Of a stretch of DNA of 62,815 nucleotides, positions 18,210-25,830 are shown in pieces. The notes beneath the pieces were generated by a model. That model did no database searches. It was not told the DNA's origin and saw only the letters and a program-made list of their open reading frames with translations. The translations under genes were made by a program, and so were the position numbers. The stretch covers positions 1-62,815 of the forward strand of contig DATAMF010000240.1 of assembly GCA_036260665.1 (NCBI GenBank), read 5' to 3'. The stretch comes from DATAMF01 sp036260665 (GTDB taxonomy: Bacteria; Chloroflexota; Anaerolineae; Aggregatilineales; Aggregatilineaceae). Numbering within the stretch: the stretch's first letter is position 1; every line of letters begins with the position of its first letter.

Positions 18210-18236
18210 GGCTTGACAGCTTGCAGCCCTATTTTT
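18205..18236 (+). terminator. Intrinsic terminator overlapping the tRNA-Arg promoter
   Basis: AATAGGGCT (18205-18213) pairs with AGCCCTATT (18225-18233), followed by a run of T. The loop and right arm contain the -35 box and spacer of the tRNA promoter, so termination and initiation signals share the same bases. Confidence 0.85.
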
Positions 18237-18241
18237 ACAAT
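18213..18241 (+). promoter_or_regulatory. Sigma-70-type promoter of tRNA-Arg
   Basis: TTGACA at 18213-18218, a 17-base spacer, TACAAT at 18236-18241; the tRNA starts 16 bases further on. A near-consensus housekeeping promoter. Confidence 0.85.
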
Positions 18242-18256
18242 GTCCGTTAGCTGAAG

Positions 18257-18329
18257 GCCTCTGTAGCTCAGTGGATAGAGCATCCGCCTTCTAAGCGGTT
18301 GGTCGTGGGTTCGATTCCCCCCAGGGGCG
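18257..18329 (+). tRNA. tRNA-Arg (anticodon TCT)
   Basis: 73 bases without CCA. The acceptor stem GCCTCTG pairs with CAGGGGC (one G-U). D-arm TAGCTCAGTGGATAGAGCA, anticodon loop CTTCTAA giving TCT (reads AGA/AGG), T-loop TTCGATT. Two oddities: the outer pair of the anticodon stem is T-T, and the T stem (GTGGG/CCCCC) has a T-C mismatch; the CCCCCC run there may be a miscounted homopolymer. CCA must be added after transcription. Confidence 0.93.
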
Positions 18330-18332
18330 TAG

Positions 18333-18362
18333 AAAAAAGCCCGCTTTTTCGGCGGGCTTTTT
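18333..18362. terminator. Bidirectional terminator after tRNA-Arg
   Basis: GCCCGC/GCGGGC stem (18339-18344 with 18352-18357) flanked by an A run on the left and a T run on the right. It ends the tRNA transcript on + and the regulator gene on -. Confidence 0.9.
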
Positions 18363-18368
18363 GATTAC

Positions 18369-19640
18369 TTACGACATAATCGAATGGTACAACTGCTGCG
18401 TCTCAGCATCCGGTTCGCGGCTGTCGCTGCGTAGCTTTTCGACTAACTTCTGATAATGGGCCGCGGCTTCACTACGCCGTCCCAGATCCGCATAGAGCTG
18501 CATGATCTGGCGGTGGATCGGCTCATAGCGATCATTTTCACTCACCGCGCGCAGCAGCAGTCCCAGCGCGTGTTCCTGGCGTCCTTCTTGCAAGCGAATC
18601 TTTGCCATCTCGCTGAGTGCTTCTAGGTATCCGGTTTGGTAATCCCGGCGGCGCTCCACGATCCAGCTATCGCTGTGCCCCTGGAGAAACGGCCCGCGAT
18701 AGAGATCAATGGCTTCCTGCCACAGCGCCGCTTTATCCGCGCTCTCTGGTGAACGCCCCTTGACCAGCGCGCCCACGAATTGCATGATGTCATAATACAC
18801 CGCAATTTCGGGATTCACGCGATAGTAGCCGCCTTCATGCACCAGCACATCGAAATCAAGCGCTTTGTGCAGCCGCCGCTTGGTCACATGGAAGACATTC
18901 ACCGCCTGATCATTGTCCAGATCCGGCCAGAATGCCTGGCAAATTTCCGAGCGGGTCACAACTGGACGATCCAGAGCGAAGAAGAACAGCAGGCGCGGCA
19001 GGTGGCCTTCCCAGGTATCAATCGGTTCCCCATTCAGCAGCACATACCCCGGCCCAAGCGCGTACACTTCCAGTCGTGGATGACCTTCGCCTCGCATATC
19101 GTAAAAATTCCCCGAAACCACGTGGTCATCTTCGAGTATGACAGCTTTCTTTTGCGCGATCAATGAGACCCAGGGCAGGCGTGGCAGTGTCCGGCTGTTT
19201 AACACCATCTGGCATTGGGCCGGCAGGTTGACAATTACGCGCTCAACGAATGCCTGGAGATCATCCGCGCCATCGGTACGATCATACTCGTCCAGAATGA
19301 GCAAAAACGGTTCGCTGCTCAAATCATGTAGATCAGCGATAAAGGCTTCAAGCAAGGCGTGAAAATCATTTTGCGTTTCAAAATGAATCTGGTTGAGATA
19401 CCGTCCAAAGGTGGGATGCTGGTTAGCAAGATCATGGCTGATGCCAGACAGAAAAGAATGAATATTGACATCGTCAGGTCCCATTGCATAATAAAAAACC
19501 TGCATATCAGGCTCATTCATAAGTTGAGCAACCAGGACCGAGCGATAACGGCTTCGCGGATGGAGCAGAACCACGCTTGCATCCTGCGTGCGCTCCTTAA
19601 ACGTTTGATAAGATTGTTCTATTAAACTATTCAGTTCCAT
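18369..19640 (-). CDS. BTAD-type transcriptional regulator with degenerate STAND-like ATPase domain
   Basis: 423 residues. N-terminal 190 residues look like a STAND/NTPase core: LLHPRSRYRSVL sits where a P-loop would be but lacks GxxGxGK[ST], while FLLILDEYDR is a good Walker B. Next an OmpR-like winged helix (LEVYALGPGYVLLNGEPI to GYYRVNP; LPRLLFFFALDRPVVTRSEICQAFWP) and a C-terminal bacterial transcriptional activator domain of TPR-like helices (ALWQEAIDLYRGPFL, QIMQLYADLGRRSEAAAHYQKL). Probably a DNA-binding activator that senses a protein or ligand without ATP hydrolysis. AAAGGAATTC precedes the ATG. Target unknown. Confidence 0.8.
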   Translation of the reverse strand: MELNSLIEQSYQTFKERTQDASVVLLHPRSRYRSVLVAQLMNEPDMQVFYYAMGPDDVNIHSFLSGISHDLANQHPTFGRYLNQIHFETQNDFHALLEAFIADLHDLSSEPFLLILDEYDRTDGADDLQAFVERVIVNLPAQCQMVLNSRTLPRLPWVSLIAQKKAVILEDDHVVSGNFYDMRGEGHPRLEVYALGPGYVLLNGEPIDTWEGHLPRLLFFFALDRPVVTRSEICQAFWPDLDNDQAVNVFHVTKRRLHKALDFDVLVHEGGYYRVNPEIAVYYDIMQFVGALVKGRSPESADKAALWQEAIDLYRGPFLQGHSDSWIVERRRDYQTGYLEALSEMAKIRLQEGRQEHALGLLLRAVSENDRYEPIHRQIMQLYADLGRRSEAAAHYQKLVEKLRSDSREPDAETQQLYHSIMS

Positions 19641-19908
19641 CGTACTGAATTCCTTTGTATTGTCTGCGTCAAAGAGATGAACAAAGTATAATTGGAGTAG
19701 TCAGATAAGTCAACTGCTAAGGGGCAGGTATTTCCGACTTACACCGTATGCTGATTTTAATGTTCAGGCTGCTTACAGATTGGATGGCTTTTGAAACATT
19801 GTCAGCTTAGCCGAAATTGGTGAACAAATATTGTCGGTTGATACAATCTATGGTAATTTGTGAATAGAGGCTTACGATTTTTACACACGGCAAAAGTGAG
19901 ATGAGTCC

Positions 19909-20322
19909 ATGTTTAAAACGGTGCGCAATTTAGCAGTGCTGGGTGCAGGACTAAGTGCCAGTGCGATTGTAGGCTGGCTGCTCCTTCGGGACAAAAAGCG
20001 CGACCCGAACGGCGCAACGACAATTATCAAAAGTTATGCGGATGAATCGGCGGCGGTGGCTCAGATTGTGCTGCCTCGTGAAGCCTTGGACGATGCCGAG
20101 CCAGAGGACATTCCTACAGGCGATGATCTTACCCAGATAAAAGGCATCGGTCCGCGTTATGCCGAGGCGCTTCAGAGGGTTGGTATTACCCAATATATGC
20201 AGTTGGCGAAGCAAAACCCGGATGATTTAGCGGCACGTTTAGCAGCTCATGTCACGATCACCGCTCAGCGCATTCGGGAACGGGACTGGATTGGTCAGGC
20301 GGCACAGTTAGCCCAAAAATGA
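19909..20322 (+). CDS. Membrane-anchored helix-hairpin-helix protein
   Basis: 137 residues. One N-terminal hydrophobic segment (residues 8-26), then a linker and a C-terminal HhH-type domain: DLTQIKGIGPRYAEALQRVGITQYMQLAKQNPDDLAARL, split as hairpin and following helices, of the kind found in DUF4332-like and L21-associated proteins. HhH motifs usually bind DNA non-specifically; here the protein would sit at the membrane. The stop overlaps the start of the DUF971 gene (ATGA). Confidence 0.75.
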   Translation: MFKTVRNLAVLGAGLSASAIVGWLLLRDKKRDPNGATTIIKSYADESAAVAQIVLPREALDDAEPEDIPTGDDLTQIKGIGPRYAEALQRVGITQYMQLAKQNPDDLAARLAAHVTITAQRIRERDWIGQAAQLAQK

Positions 20323-20654
20323 ACATGCCGACACCAACTCAGATCACACTTGAACAAAGTAAGGGTATTCTGCTTATTTCCTGGTCCGATGGTCGTGAAT
20401 GCCGTTATCCGGTTGGCCCGTTGCGGCTGGCTTGTCCTTGTGTCGAATGCCGAGGTGGGCATGAGGGTATGGGCCGCCAGCATGATCCCGAAAATTTACT
20501 TGATCTAATTCCTGTCGGCAATTATTATGTGGAAAATGTTCAGTTAGTCGGTAATTACGCGCTCCAGTTTTTCTGGAGTGATGGACATAATACGGGAATC
20601 TATACTTGGGATTATCTTTATCGTTTGTGCCCGGTGGAGGACACCGATGTTTGA
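20319..20654 (+). CDS. DUF971 (GBBH-like N-terminal domain) protein
   Basis: 111 residues. The signature is WSDGRECRYPVGPLRLACPCVEC, FFWSDGHNTGIYTWDYLYRLC. In the family this domain, also at the N-terminus of gamma-butyrobetaine hydroxylase, binds metal and stands alone near Mrp/ApbC-type Fe-S carriers in many bacteria. Three cysteines (CPC, C) and a late Cys are visible. Overlaps the HhH gene by 4 bases and the next gene by 8, so one operon. Confidence 0.88.
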   Translation: MNMPTPTQITLEQSKGILLISWSDGRECRYPVGPLRLACPCVECRGGHEGMGRQHDPENLLDLIPVGNYYVENVQLVGNYALQFFWSDGHNTGIYTWDYLYRLCPVEDTDV

Positions 20655-21222
20655 GGCTGCTATGGATCACGGACTTTTTTCGCTGGCAGAGCTAAATCGT
20701 CTTCGTTTGGAAGCAATGCATCTTTTCGAGCAGTGCTTAACCAATGGGGATGAGTCGGTTTTTATTGCATTTGTCGAGCGCCAGGTGACTCATAATCCGC
20801 CGCGTCTGCAATTGCTCCGTGAATTGGCGGACGATTTACAGCAGCGCTTGCTGTCGCTTCAGGAATACCATTTTGACGTGCGTGAGCGTGTCGTGCGTGC
20901 GCTAAGCGAAAGTTACGGCGTCGATATTACCTCGCTGGCCCCGCCCGCCATGTTGAGCACTTATCATAGCCTTAATATAGAGACGCTCCTGGACTTCGTG
21001 AACCAGAAAAATATAGGATTAAGTCAGGACGATAAAGTATTACTGCGTAAAATGGTGGATGCCTCGCTCCAAATGGCAGCCCAACTCTACAGCGACATCG
21101 AACTCACGACCCGGCTCCACAGCCTGGTGCTGGACTGGTGGGAAGGCATGAACGCGACGACCGCCCGCCAAATCTGGAATACCAATAATTTTGATCAACA
21201 ACCAGGGACTTTTCACCACTAA
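20647..21222 (+). CDS. Unknown helical protein
   Basis: 191 residues from ATG 20647, which follows GGTGGAGG and overlaps the end of the DUF971 gene by 8 bases; the frame is open further upstream but that part is antisense-like. All-alpha, no membrane segment, no recognised family. Trp/Leu-rich C-terminus (LVLDWWEGMNATTARQIW). Co-transcribed with the HhH and DUF971 genes. Ends just before a hairpin. Confidence 0.65.
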   Translation: MFEAAMDHGLFSLAELNRLRLEAMHLFEQCLTNGDESVFIAFVERQVTHNPPRLQLLRELADDLQQRLLSLQEYHFDVRERVVRALSESYGVDITSLAPPAMLSTYHSLNIETLLDFVNQKNIGLSQDDKVLLRKMVDASLQMAAQLYSDIELTTRLHSLVLDWWEGMNATTARQIWNTNNFDQQPGTFHH

Positions 21223-21244
21223 AATCCGCTGTTTAGACTTAGCC

Positions 21245-21277
21245 AGCCGTCGCATTTGCGGCGGCTGTTCTTATTTT
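21245..21277 (+). terminator. Hairpin with T-rich tail before hpt
   Basis: AGCCGTCGC (21245-21253) pairs with GCGGCGGCT (21258-21266), one T-G pair, followed by GTTCTTATTTT. Likely terminator of the HhH-DUF971 operon; hpt starts 15 bases later. Confidence 0.75.
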
Positions 21278-21291
21278 AACCATCGAGGCGT

Positions 21292-21864
21292 ATGATGACT
21301 CACCCTTATGAACGTTATCTTCAGGAAGTGTTGATTGATGAAGACACCCTTCAAGCGCGCATTCAGGAATTAGGTGTGCAGATCACACAGGACTATGCGA
21401 ATAAAAAACCGCTGCTGCTGGTTTGCATTTTAAAAGGCGGCGTCATGTTCATGACCGATCTGATGCGTTATATCGATATTCCCCATCAAATCGATTTTAT
21501 GTCCATTTCCAGTTATGGTGATGGTGCGCGTGAAACATCAGGCCGCGTGCGGATCGATCTGGACTTGCGCCAGGACATTGCCGGTAAGCATATCCTCATT
21601 GTCGAGGACATTATCGACAGCGGTTTCACTCTGCAATACATTCTCAATCTGCTGGGTACCCGTCACCCGGCCAGCATCCAGATTTGCACCCTGCTGAGCA
21701 AACCCAGCCGCCGCAAAGTGCCGATCCAACTCGGTTATATCGGCTTTGAAATCCCGGATAAATTTGTATTCGGTTATGGCCTCGATCTGGATGAATTATT
21801 TCGAAATTTGCCCTTCGTTGCCGTCTGCAATCCCGCTGCTTATGCCGGGGAGGATGGGTGTTAA
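21292..21864 (+). CDS. hpt: Hypoxanthine phosphoribosyltransferase
   Basis: 190 residues. Salvages hypoxanthine (and guanine) to IMP (GMP) with PRPP. The PRPP-binding motif ILIVEDIIDSGFTL carries the adjacent acidic pair (ED); LVCILKGGVMFMTDL, the flexible-loop region MSISSYG and the C-terminal KFVFGYGLD are typical. The start is one of two tandem ATGs (21292, 21295). The end overlaps the CCA-adding gene by 7 bases, so the two are coupled. Confidence 0.96.
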   Translation: MMTHPYERYLQEVLIDEDTLQARIQELGVQITQDYANKKPLLLVCILKGGVMFMTDLMRYIDIPHQIDFMSISSYGDGARETSGRVRIDLDLRQDIAGKHILIVEDIIDSGFTLQYILNLLGTRHPASIQICTLLSKPSRRKVPIQLGYIGFEIPDKFVFGYGLDLDELFRNLPFVAVCNPAAYAGEDGC

Positions 21865-23351
21865 CACCAATTGATCCCCAACGCCCGTTAATGTGGCATC
21901 CGCTGGTCGAAGTTTTATCGAAGATCATTTCTGACGAAGTTTACATGGTGGGGGGTGCGGTCCGGGATGCCTATTTGCATCGTCCCCTGCACGATCTGGA
22001 CCTCGCCACACCCACTGATGGTCGCCCGCTTGCCCGTTATATTGCCAATCATTTCGGCGGTGCTTATTATTCGCTTGACGCCGAACGTGGGGTCGGGCGC
22101 GCCATCATCTCCTGGGATGGCACCCCTCTGACCATCGATGTCGCCCAGTTTCGAGGCGCTAATCTGTTAACCGACCTCCAGCTTCGCGATCTCACCCTGA
22201 ATGCGATGGCCGTTCGTCTCGCGCCCAATCCCCAACAGATCCTCGATCCCCTGGGCGGCATATCCGACCTGGCCGCGCGTCGCATCCGTGAATGCAGTCC
22301 CGATGCCCTGTCCAACGACCCCATCCGCATGTGTCGTGCCGTCCGTGCTGGCGCGGTGTTCGGGATGCGGATTGAGCCAACGACCCGCCAGCATATCAAA
22401 CACTATGCGCCCCGTCTTGCCCACGTTTCACCCGAACGTATTCGGGATGAGTTCTTCCAAATTCTGGATAGTCCCCATCCCAGCGCATCCATTGACATCT
22501 TGCAGCGTTTGGGCCTGCTCGAACATATCATCCCGGCATCCCAAAGCCTGCTGGCGGTTCAACAGGGACCACCACATCAACTGGATGTCTGGGGCCATAC
22601 ACTGCTCGCCGTCCGGCACCTATCAACCATCCTCCAACTGTTTTCCTCCCACCGGGATGAAAATCTGGTCGGCAATCTTCAGTTTGGCCTCATCGCCTGG
22701 ACCCTGGATGCCTTCCGCCCTCAGCTTGAAGCCTTTCTCAGTCATACATGGGCCAATGGTCGTTCCCATCGGGCGCTGCTGCTCCTCACCGCCTTCTTGC
22801 ACGATGTGGGCAAACCGCAAACGCGCTCCGTTCAGGATGATGGCCGCGTGCGTTTTTTGAGCCATCAGGACAAAGGGGCGGACATTGCCCAGACTCAGGC
22901 CGTCGCCCTGCGGCTTAGCAATGACGAGGCAGGGCGTGTCTATGACGTGATCCGTCACCACATGCGCCCTCACTGGCTTCACAACGATAAGTTGAGTTCC
23001 CGCGCCATCTACCGCTTCTGGCGTGACACCGGGCCAGCGGGGGTGGATATTTGTTTGTTGGCATTGGCCGATTATCTGGCAACCTATGGGACCTCGCTTG
23101 ACCAAAAGCAGTGGATTTCCTACCTAGAGATGGAGCACAAGCTGCTGGAAAGTTACTTTGTATATGCCGATACGCGTGTTAATCCACCCCCGCTGATTAC
23201 AGGCCAGTATTTACTCGATCATTTTGATTTACAACCTGGCCCGCGCATCGGTGAAATCCTCGAACAACTCCGCGAATTGCAGGCTTCTGGCGAAATTCTG
23301 AGCTACCAGGACGCGCTCGAATGGGTTGAACAGATATTAAGACCTCAGTAG
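21858..23351 (+). CDS. CCA-adding enzyme / poly(A) polymerase family protein with HD domain
   Basis: 497 residues, GTG start with GGGGAGGATGG upstream. Class II nucleotidyltransferase: GGAVRDAYLHRPLHDLDLAT holds the DxD metal motif, then LRDLTLNAMA, DPLGGISDLAARRIR and RMCRAVR (RNA and NTP selection). A C-terminal HD phosphohydrolase part has TAFLHDVGKPQT and IRHHMRPHW, as in E. coli Cca. It may add CCA to tRNAs whose genes lack it, such as the tRNA-Arg here; A-adding or poly(A) activity cannot be excluded. The 3' end abuts noncoding repeat copy A. Confidence 0.9.
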   Translation: MLTPIDPQRPLMWHPLVEVLSKIISDEVYMVGGAVRDAYLHRPLHDLDLATPTDGRPLARYIANHFGGAYYSLDAERGVGRAIISWDGTPLTIDVAQFRGANLLTDLQLRDLTLNAMAVRLAPNPQQILDPLGGISDLAARRIRECSPDALSNDPIRMCRAVRAGAVFGMRIEPTTRQHIKHYAPRLAHVSPERIRDEFFQILDSPHPSASIDILQRLGLLEHIIPASQSLLAVQQGPPHQLDVWGHTLLAVRHLSTILQLFSSHRDENLVGNLQFGLIAWTLDAFRPQLEAFLSHTWANGRSHRALLLLTAFLHDVGKPQTRSVQDDGRVRFLSHQDKGADIAQTQAVALRLSNDEAGRVYDVIRHHMRPHWLHNDKLSSRAIYRFWRDTGPAGVDICLLALADYLATYGTSLDQKQWISYLEMEHKLLESYFVYADTRVNPPPLITGQYLLDHFDLQPGPRIGEILEQLRELQASGEILSYQDALEWVEQILRPQ

Positions 23352-23360
23352 GACAGTAGT

Positions 23361-23864
23361 GTCTCACCATCGAAGTTCACCATCCAAGTTAGTCGGTGAA
23401 TGGGGATGACAGTTCTGAACATCCGTGCTATTCTGTACTTAACACATCCTGCACATTCACAACTCAATACGCACGCTTTCCCCTGGTTTCCCTCGTTGCT
23501 TGCCGCAGTCCCTCTGCCAACTCGGTTGGAGAGGGGACCGCGGGGATGAGGTTCGTCGGGGCGATTCACGAATCGCCCGTTAATTTCTCGCTCATCCCCA
23601 CTTATGGGTAATGATCATCAGCTTCGTAGAGCAAGCAAGGGCGGGTAACTTTTTCGACCAGATTTTACAAAACCCGCCCTTCGACAAATCTTCCCGTGTC
23701 GCGTCGTCAAATGCCTTTCCCGACGCCAAATTTCCCCTCAACGTGCTTTAAAGGGGGGCGGGGGTATTCGTTCTTGGCAGAAAAACCGACTTCCTGCCAA
23801 CATCTCCCCCTTTTCAGAAGCATTTCTCCCTCAAGTGGGCTTTAAAGGGGGGGGGCGGGGGTAT
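23361..23864 (-). repeat. Paired noncoding element, copy A
   Basis: Fills the gap between the CCA-adding gene and rsmD and runs into the rsmD 3' end. Read on the - strand, 23864-23627 matches 40583-40818 (copy B) almost base for base over about 236 bases, and 23474-23375 matches 41018-41141, with a 45-base core (23396-23440) identical. The middle (23475-23626) is not shared; it folds into CTCTGCCAACTCGGTTGGAGAG-like and GGGGATGAG/CTCATCCCC hairpins. Two partial units, each starting ATACCCCCGCCCCC and TTTAAAGC, lie in tandem at the rsmD end. No open frame of note. Apart from this element I see nothing in the stretch. Confidence 0.9.
23542..23600. repeat. Nested palindrome in the middle of copy A
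   Basis: Outer arms GGGGATGAG (23542-23550) and CTCATCCCC (23592-23600) enclose GGGCGATTC-AC-GAATCGCCC (23559-23578). The inner part resembles the REP-like hairpin at 56506-56527. Confidence 0.8.
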
Positions 23865-24475
23865 TCGTTCTTGGAATCGGTTGTTTCGGTTGTCTCAGTA
23901 TTCGTCTCGTCGTCATCGCCATCCACGCGCTCGAAGAACCACAGCAGCGTGTTGCCATACACCCGCTCGTCAAACGGGCGCAGCTCACTCAGATCAAGGT
24001 CTTCGCGCTCATGGGGATCAATCTGGATGACCACAATTCCATCGGGTTCGATATGCGCGGGGTTTTCGTCCAACGCCAGCAGGACGTTTTTCCACATCCC
24101 TTTATACTGTGGCGGTGCAACATAAATATATTCAAACGCATCCGGTTCAGCTTGGCGCAGATAAGCAAATGCATCCGTTCGCAGCACGTCGGCCCGCTCT
24201 TCCAGCTTCGTATGCGCCAGATTCTCCTGGATCGTTAGAATAGCGGCCTTAGTGCTGTCGATAAATAAAGCATAATCTGCGCCGCGACTGAGCGCTTCAA
24301 TCCCGACGCTTCCCGTTCCGGCAAAGAGATCAAGAAACGTGCTGCCGTGAATCGCCGAACCGAGAATATTAAACAGAGCTTCTTTGGCTCGATCCATAAT
24401 CGGGCGTGTGGAATCGCCCGGAACCAGTTTTAATTTTCGCCCTTTGGCTGTGCCAGAAATCACCCGTATCGGCAT
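23831..24475 (-). CDS. rsmD: 16S rRNA (guanine966-N2)-methyltransferase RsmD
   Basis: 214 residues from ATG 24475 (GAGG upstream, 1 base after the previous stop). SAM-dependent N2-methylation of G966 in 16S rRNA. MPIRVISGTAKGRKL, TRPIMDRAKEALFNIL and the SAM loop LDLFAGTGSVGIEALSRGA are diagnostic. Motif IV, normally DPPY, reads APPQ (YVAPPQYKG). The C-terminus is extended by an acidic low-complexity stretch and ends in YPRPPPLKPT, which together with the stop is encoded by the noncoding repeat copy A. The last genuine family residues are near WFFERV. Confidence 0.93.
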   Translation of the reverse strand: MPIRVISGTAKGRKLKLVPGDSTRPIMDRAKEALFNILGSAIHGSTFLDLFAGTGSVGIEALSRGADYALFIDSTKAAILTIQENLAHTKLEERADVLRTDAFAYLRQAEPDAFEYIYVAPPQYKGMWKNVLLALDENPAHIEPDGIVVIQIDPHEREDLDLSELRPFDERVYGNTLLWFFERVDGDDDETNTETTETTDSKNEYPRPPPLKPT

Positions 24476-24476
24476 C

Positions 24477-25457
24477 TTAAGCCTCAACCACTTCACGCGC
24501 GGCGCGAATATTCGATTGAGGGGTTGTTGTCATAATGACACACCCGGTCGATAGGATAAATCGTCGTCCATTGGTTTGTTCAATCGCTTGACGCGCCTGT
24601 GAGCGTACTTCGACTGGCGTGCCGCTGTGCATCGGGTCCCATCGTCCGATTCCGCCGCTCACCGCGCCCTTGAATTTCAATTTCCCTTCGCTCAGGTCCG
24701 GTGAAGTTTCGCGATCATGCCAGTTAATCACCTGAACTGGATAGTCCGCCACCAGATCAAACATCGGCAGCTTGCCGTGCAGATGCATCATGTTCAGCCA
24801 CCAGGTATCGGGGATAGCTTCGAGAATGCGCAAATCATACGGACGCCCAAATTCCTGATATTCCGCCTCGGTCATGATCGAATGCGATGCGTGCTGCACC
24901 GCATAAAAGATACCCGACACCCCGCTGCGCCGGATTGCATCCATAAAGCGCAGCGTGCTGTCTGTAATCGTATTGAGGCCGGTTCTAACCCGGTCAGGAG
25001 CCGTGCGCATATGTTCAATCAACACATCTCCTCCGGCAATATTTTTCGCCTGCGCCAGAGGACTAAATATCGTTTGAATGAACGGCGTTTCATTGCCAAA
25101 CGCATCCTTCAGCAGCCGCAGCACTTCAAGCTGCCGCGACAGCACCCCTTTGGACGGGTCCAATACACGCAACTCGGTCCAATCGAGTGAGCGTTCCACC
25201 GCCCGCCGCGTATAGTCGCGCGTTCCTTCCAGGTGTCCGACCCATCGATCCTGGACACCATAATCGGTAATACAAAAACTGCTGGTGGGTGTCACTTTGA
25301 CAAAATCGAAATCCCACTGCCGCTGAAACATCACGGTCGCTTCGGCCAGATCAGCGGCGCGTTGATCATCACCCGGCCAGTGACGCCACAACGCCACTGG
25401 CACGCGGTCAGTTTCTTCCCCCAGAATCGTCTTTTCCAGACGTTCGCGTTTATTCAT
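24477..25457 (-). CDS. Uroporphyrinogen decarboxylase family protein
   Basis: 326 residues. TIM-barrel UroD superfamily: NKRERLEKTILGEETDRVPVALWRHW start, MHLHGKLPMFDLVADYPVQVINWHDRE and a GRRFILSTGCVIMTTTP end. The usual HemE substrate residues in the N-terminus (RQAGR) are missing, so I think it is one of the UroD-like methyltransferase or decarboxylase paralogues and not heme-pathway HemE; the substrate cannot be told. Start overlaps the stop of the small TPR-like gene (ATGA), stop abuts rsmD, one operon. Confidence 0.85.
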   Translation of the reverse strand: MNKRERLEKTILGEETDRVPVALWRHWPGDDQRAADLAEATVMFQRQWDFDFVKVTPTSSFCITDYGVQDRWVGHLEGTRDYTRRAVERSLDWTELRVLDPSKGVLSRQLEVLRLLKDAFGNETPFIQTIFSPLAQAKNIAGGDVLIEHMRTAPDRVRTGLNTITDSTLRFMDAIRRSGVSGIFYAVQHASHSIMTEAEYQEFGRPYDLRILEAIPDTWWLNMMHLHGKLPMFDLVADYPVQVINWHDRETSPDLSEGKLKFKGAVSGGIGRWDPMHSGTPVEVRSQARQAIEQTNGRRFILSTGCVIMTTTPQSNIRAAREVVEA

Positions 25458-25774
25458 TGTTGGCTCAGAAAATCTTCCATTTGCTGAATTTGCTGATCGA
25501 CCATCCGGTTGAGCATGAAATAGCGCCCTAGTTCACCGGTTTCATTTGCCAGGTAGCTTGTAACCAAATCCTTGACCTTTTTGAAAGCCTTCATTGCCTG
25601 TTCCACGTCGCGCATATCTCGGTAAGCCAAACCCAATCCCCAGTATAAATCAACATTGTCGGGCGCTTCCCCAAGCAGTGCAAGAAACTTGGTGATCGCT
25701 TCCTCATCCTTGCCATCATAATGGGACTGCCAGGCGTCACCAATTTTTGCATCAAGGTCGTTTTGATTATTCAT
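25454..25774 (-). CDS. Small TPR-like protein
   Basis: 106 residues from ATG 25774 with GGAGAAG upstream; a GTG 12 bases earlier would overlap it. Helical, with about two TPR-like units (YDGKDEEAITKFLALLGEAPDNVDLYWGLGLAYRDM region). First gene of the operon with the UroD-like enzyme and rsmD; 4-base overlap with the former. Function unknown. Confidence 0.75.
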   Translation of the reverse strand: MNNQNDLDAKIGDAWQSHYDGKDEEAITKFLALLGEAPDNVDLYWGLGLAYRDMRDVEQAMKAFKKVKDLVTSYLANETGELGRYFMLNRMVDQQIQQMEDFLSQQ

Positions 25775-25830
25775 CGTCTTCTCCACAGTAGCGCATAAAA
25801 AAGCTTGACAAAATATTATGGGTAGCTGCT

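Noticed and set aside
23396..23611. Small open frame in repeat copy A as a gene
   Set aside because: It spans the variable middle and the shared core, has no ribosome binding site and is not kept in copy B.
25803..25809. TTGACA as a promoter on the + strand
   Set aside because: No -10 box at the right distance and no + strand gene follows; the region is downstream of a - strand gene.
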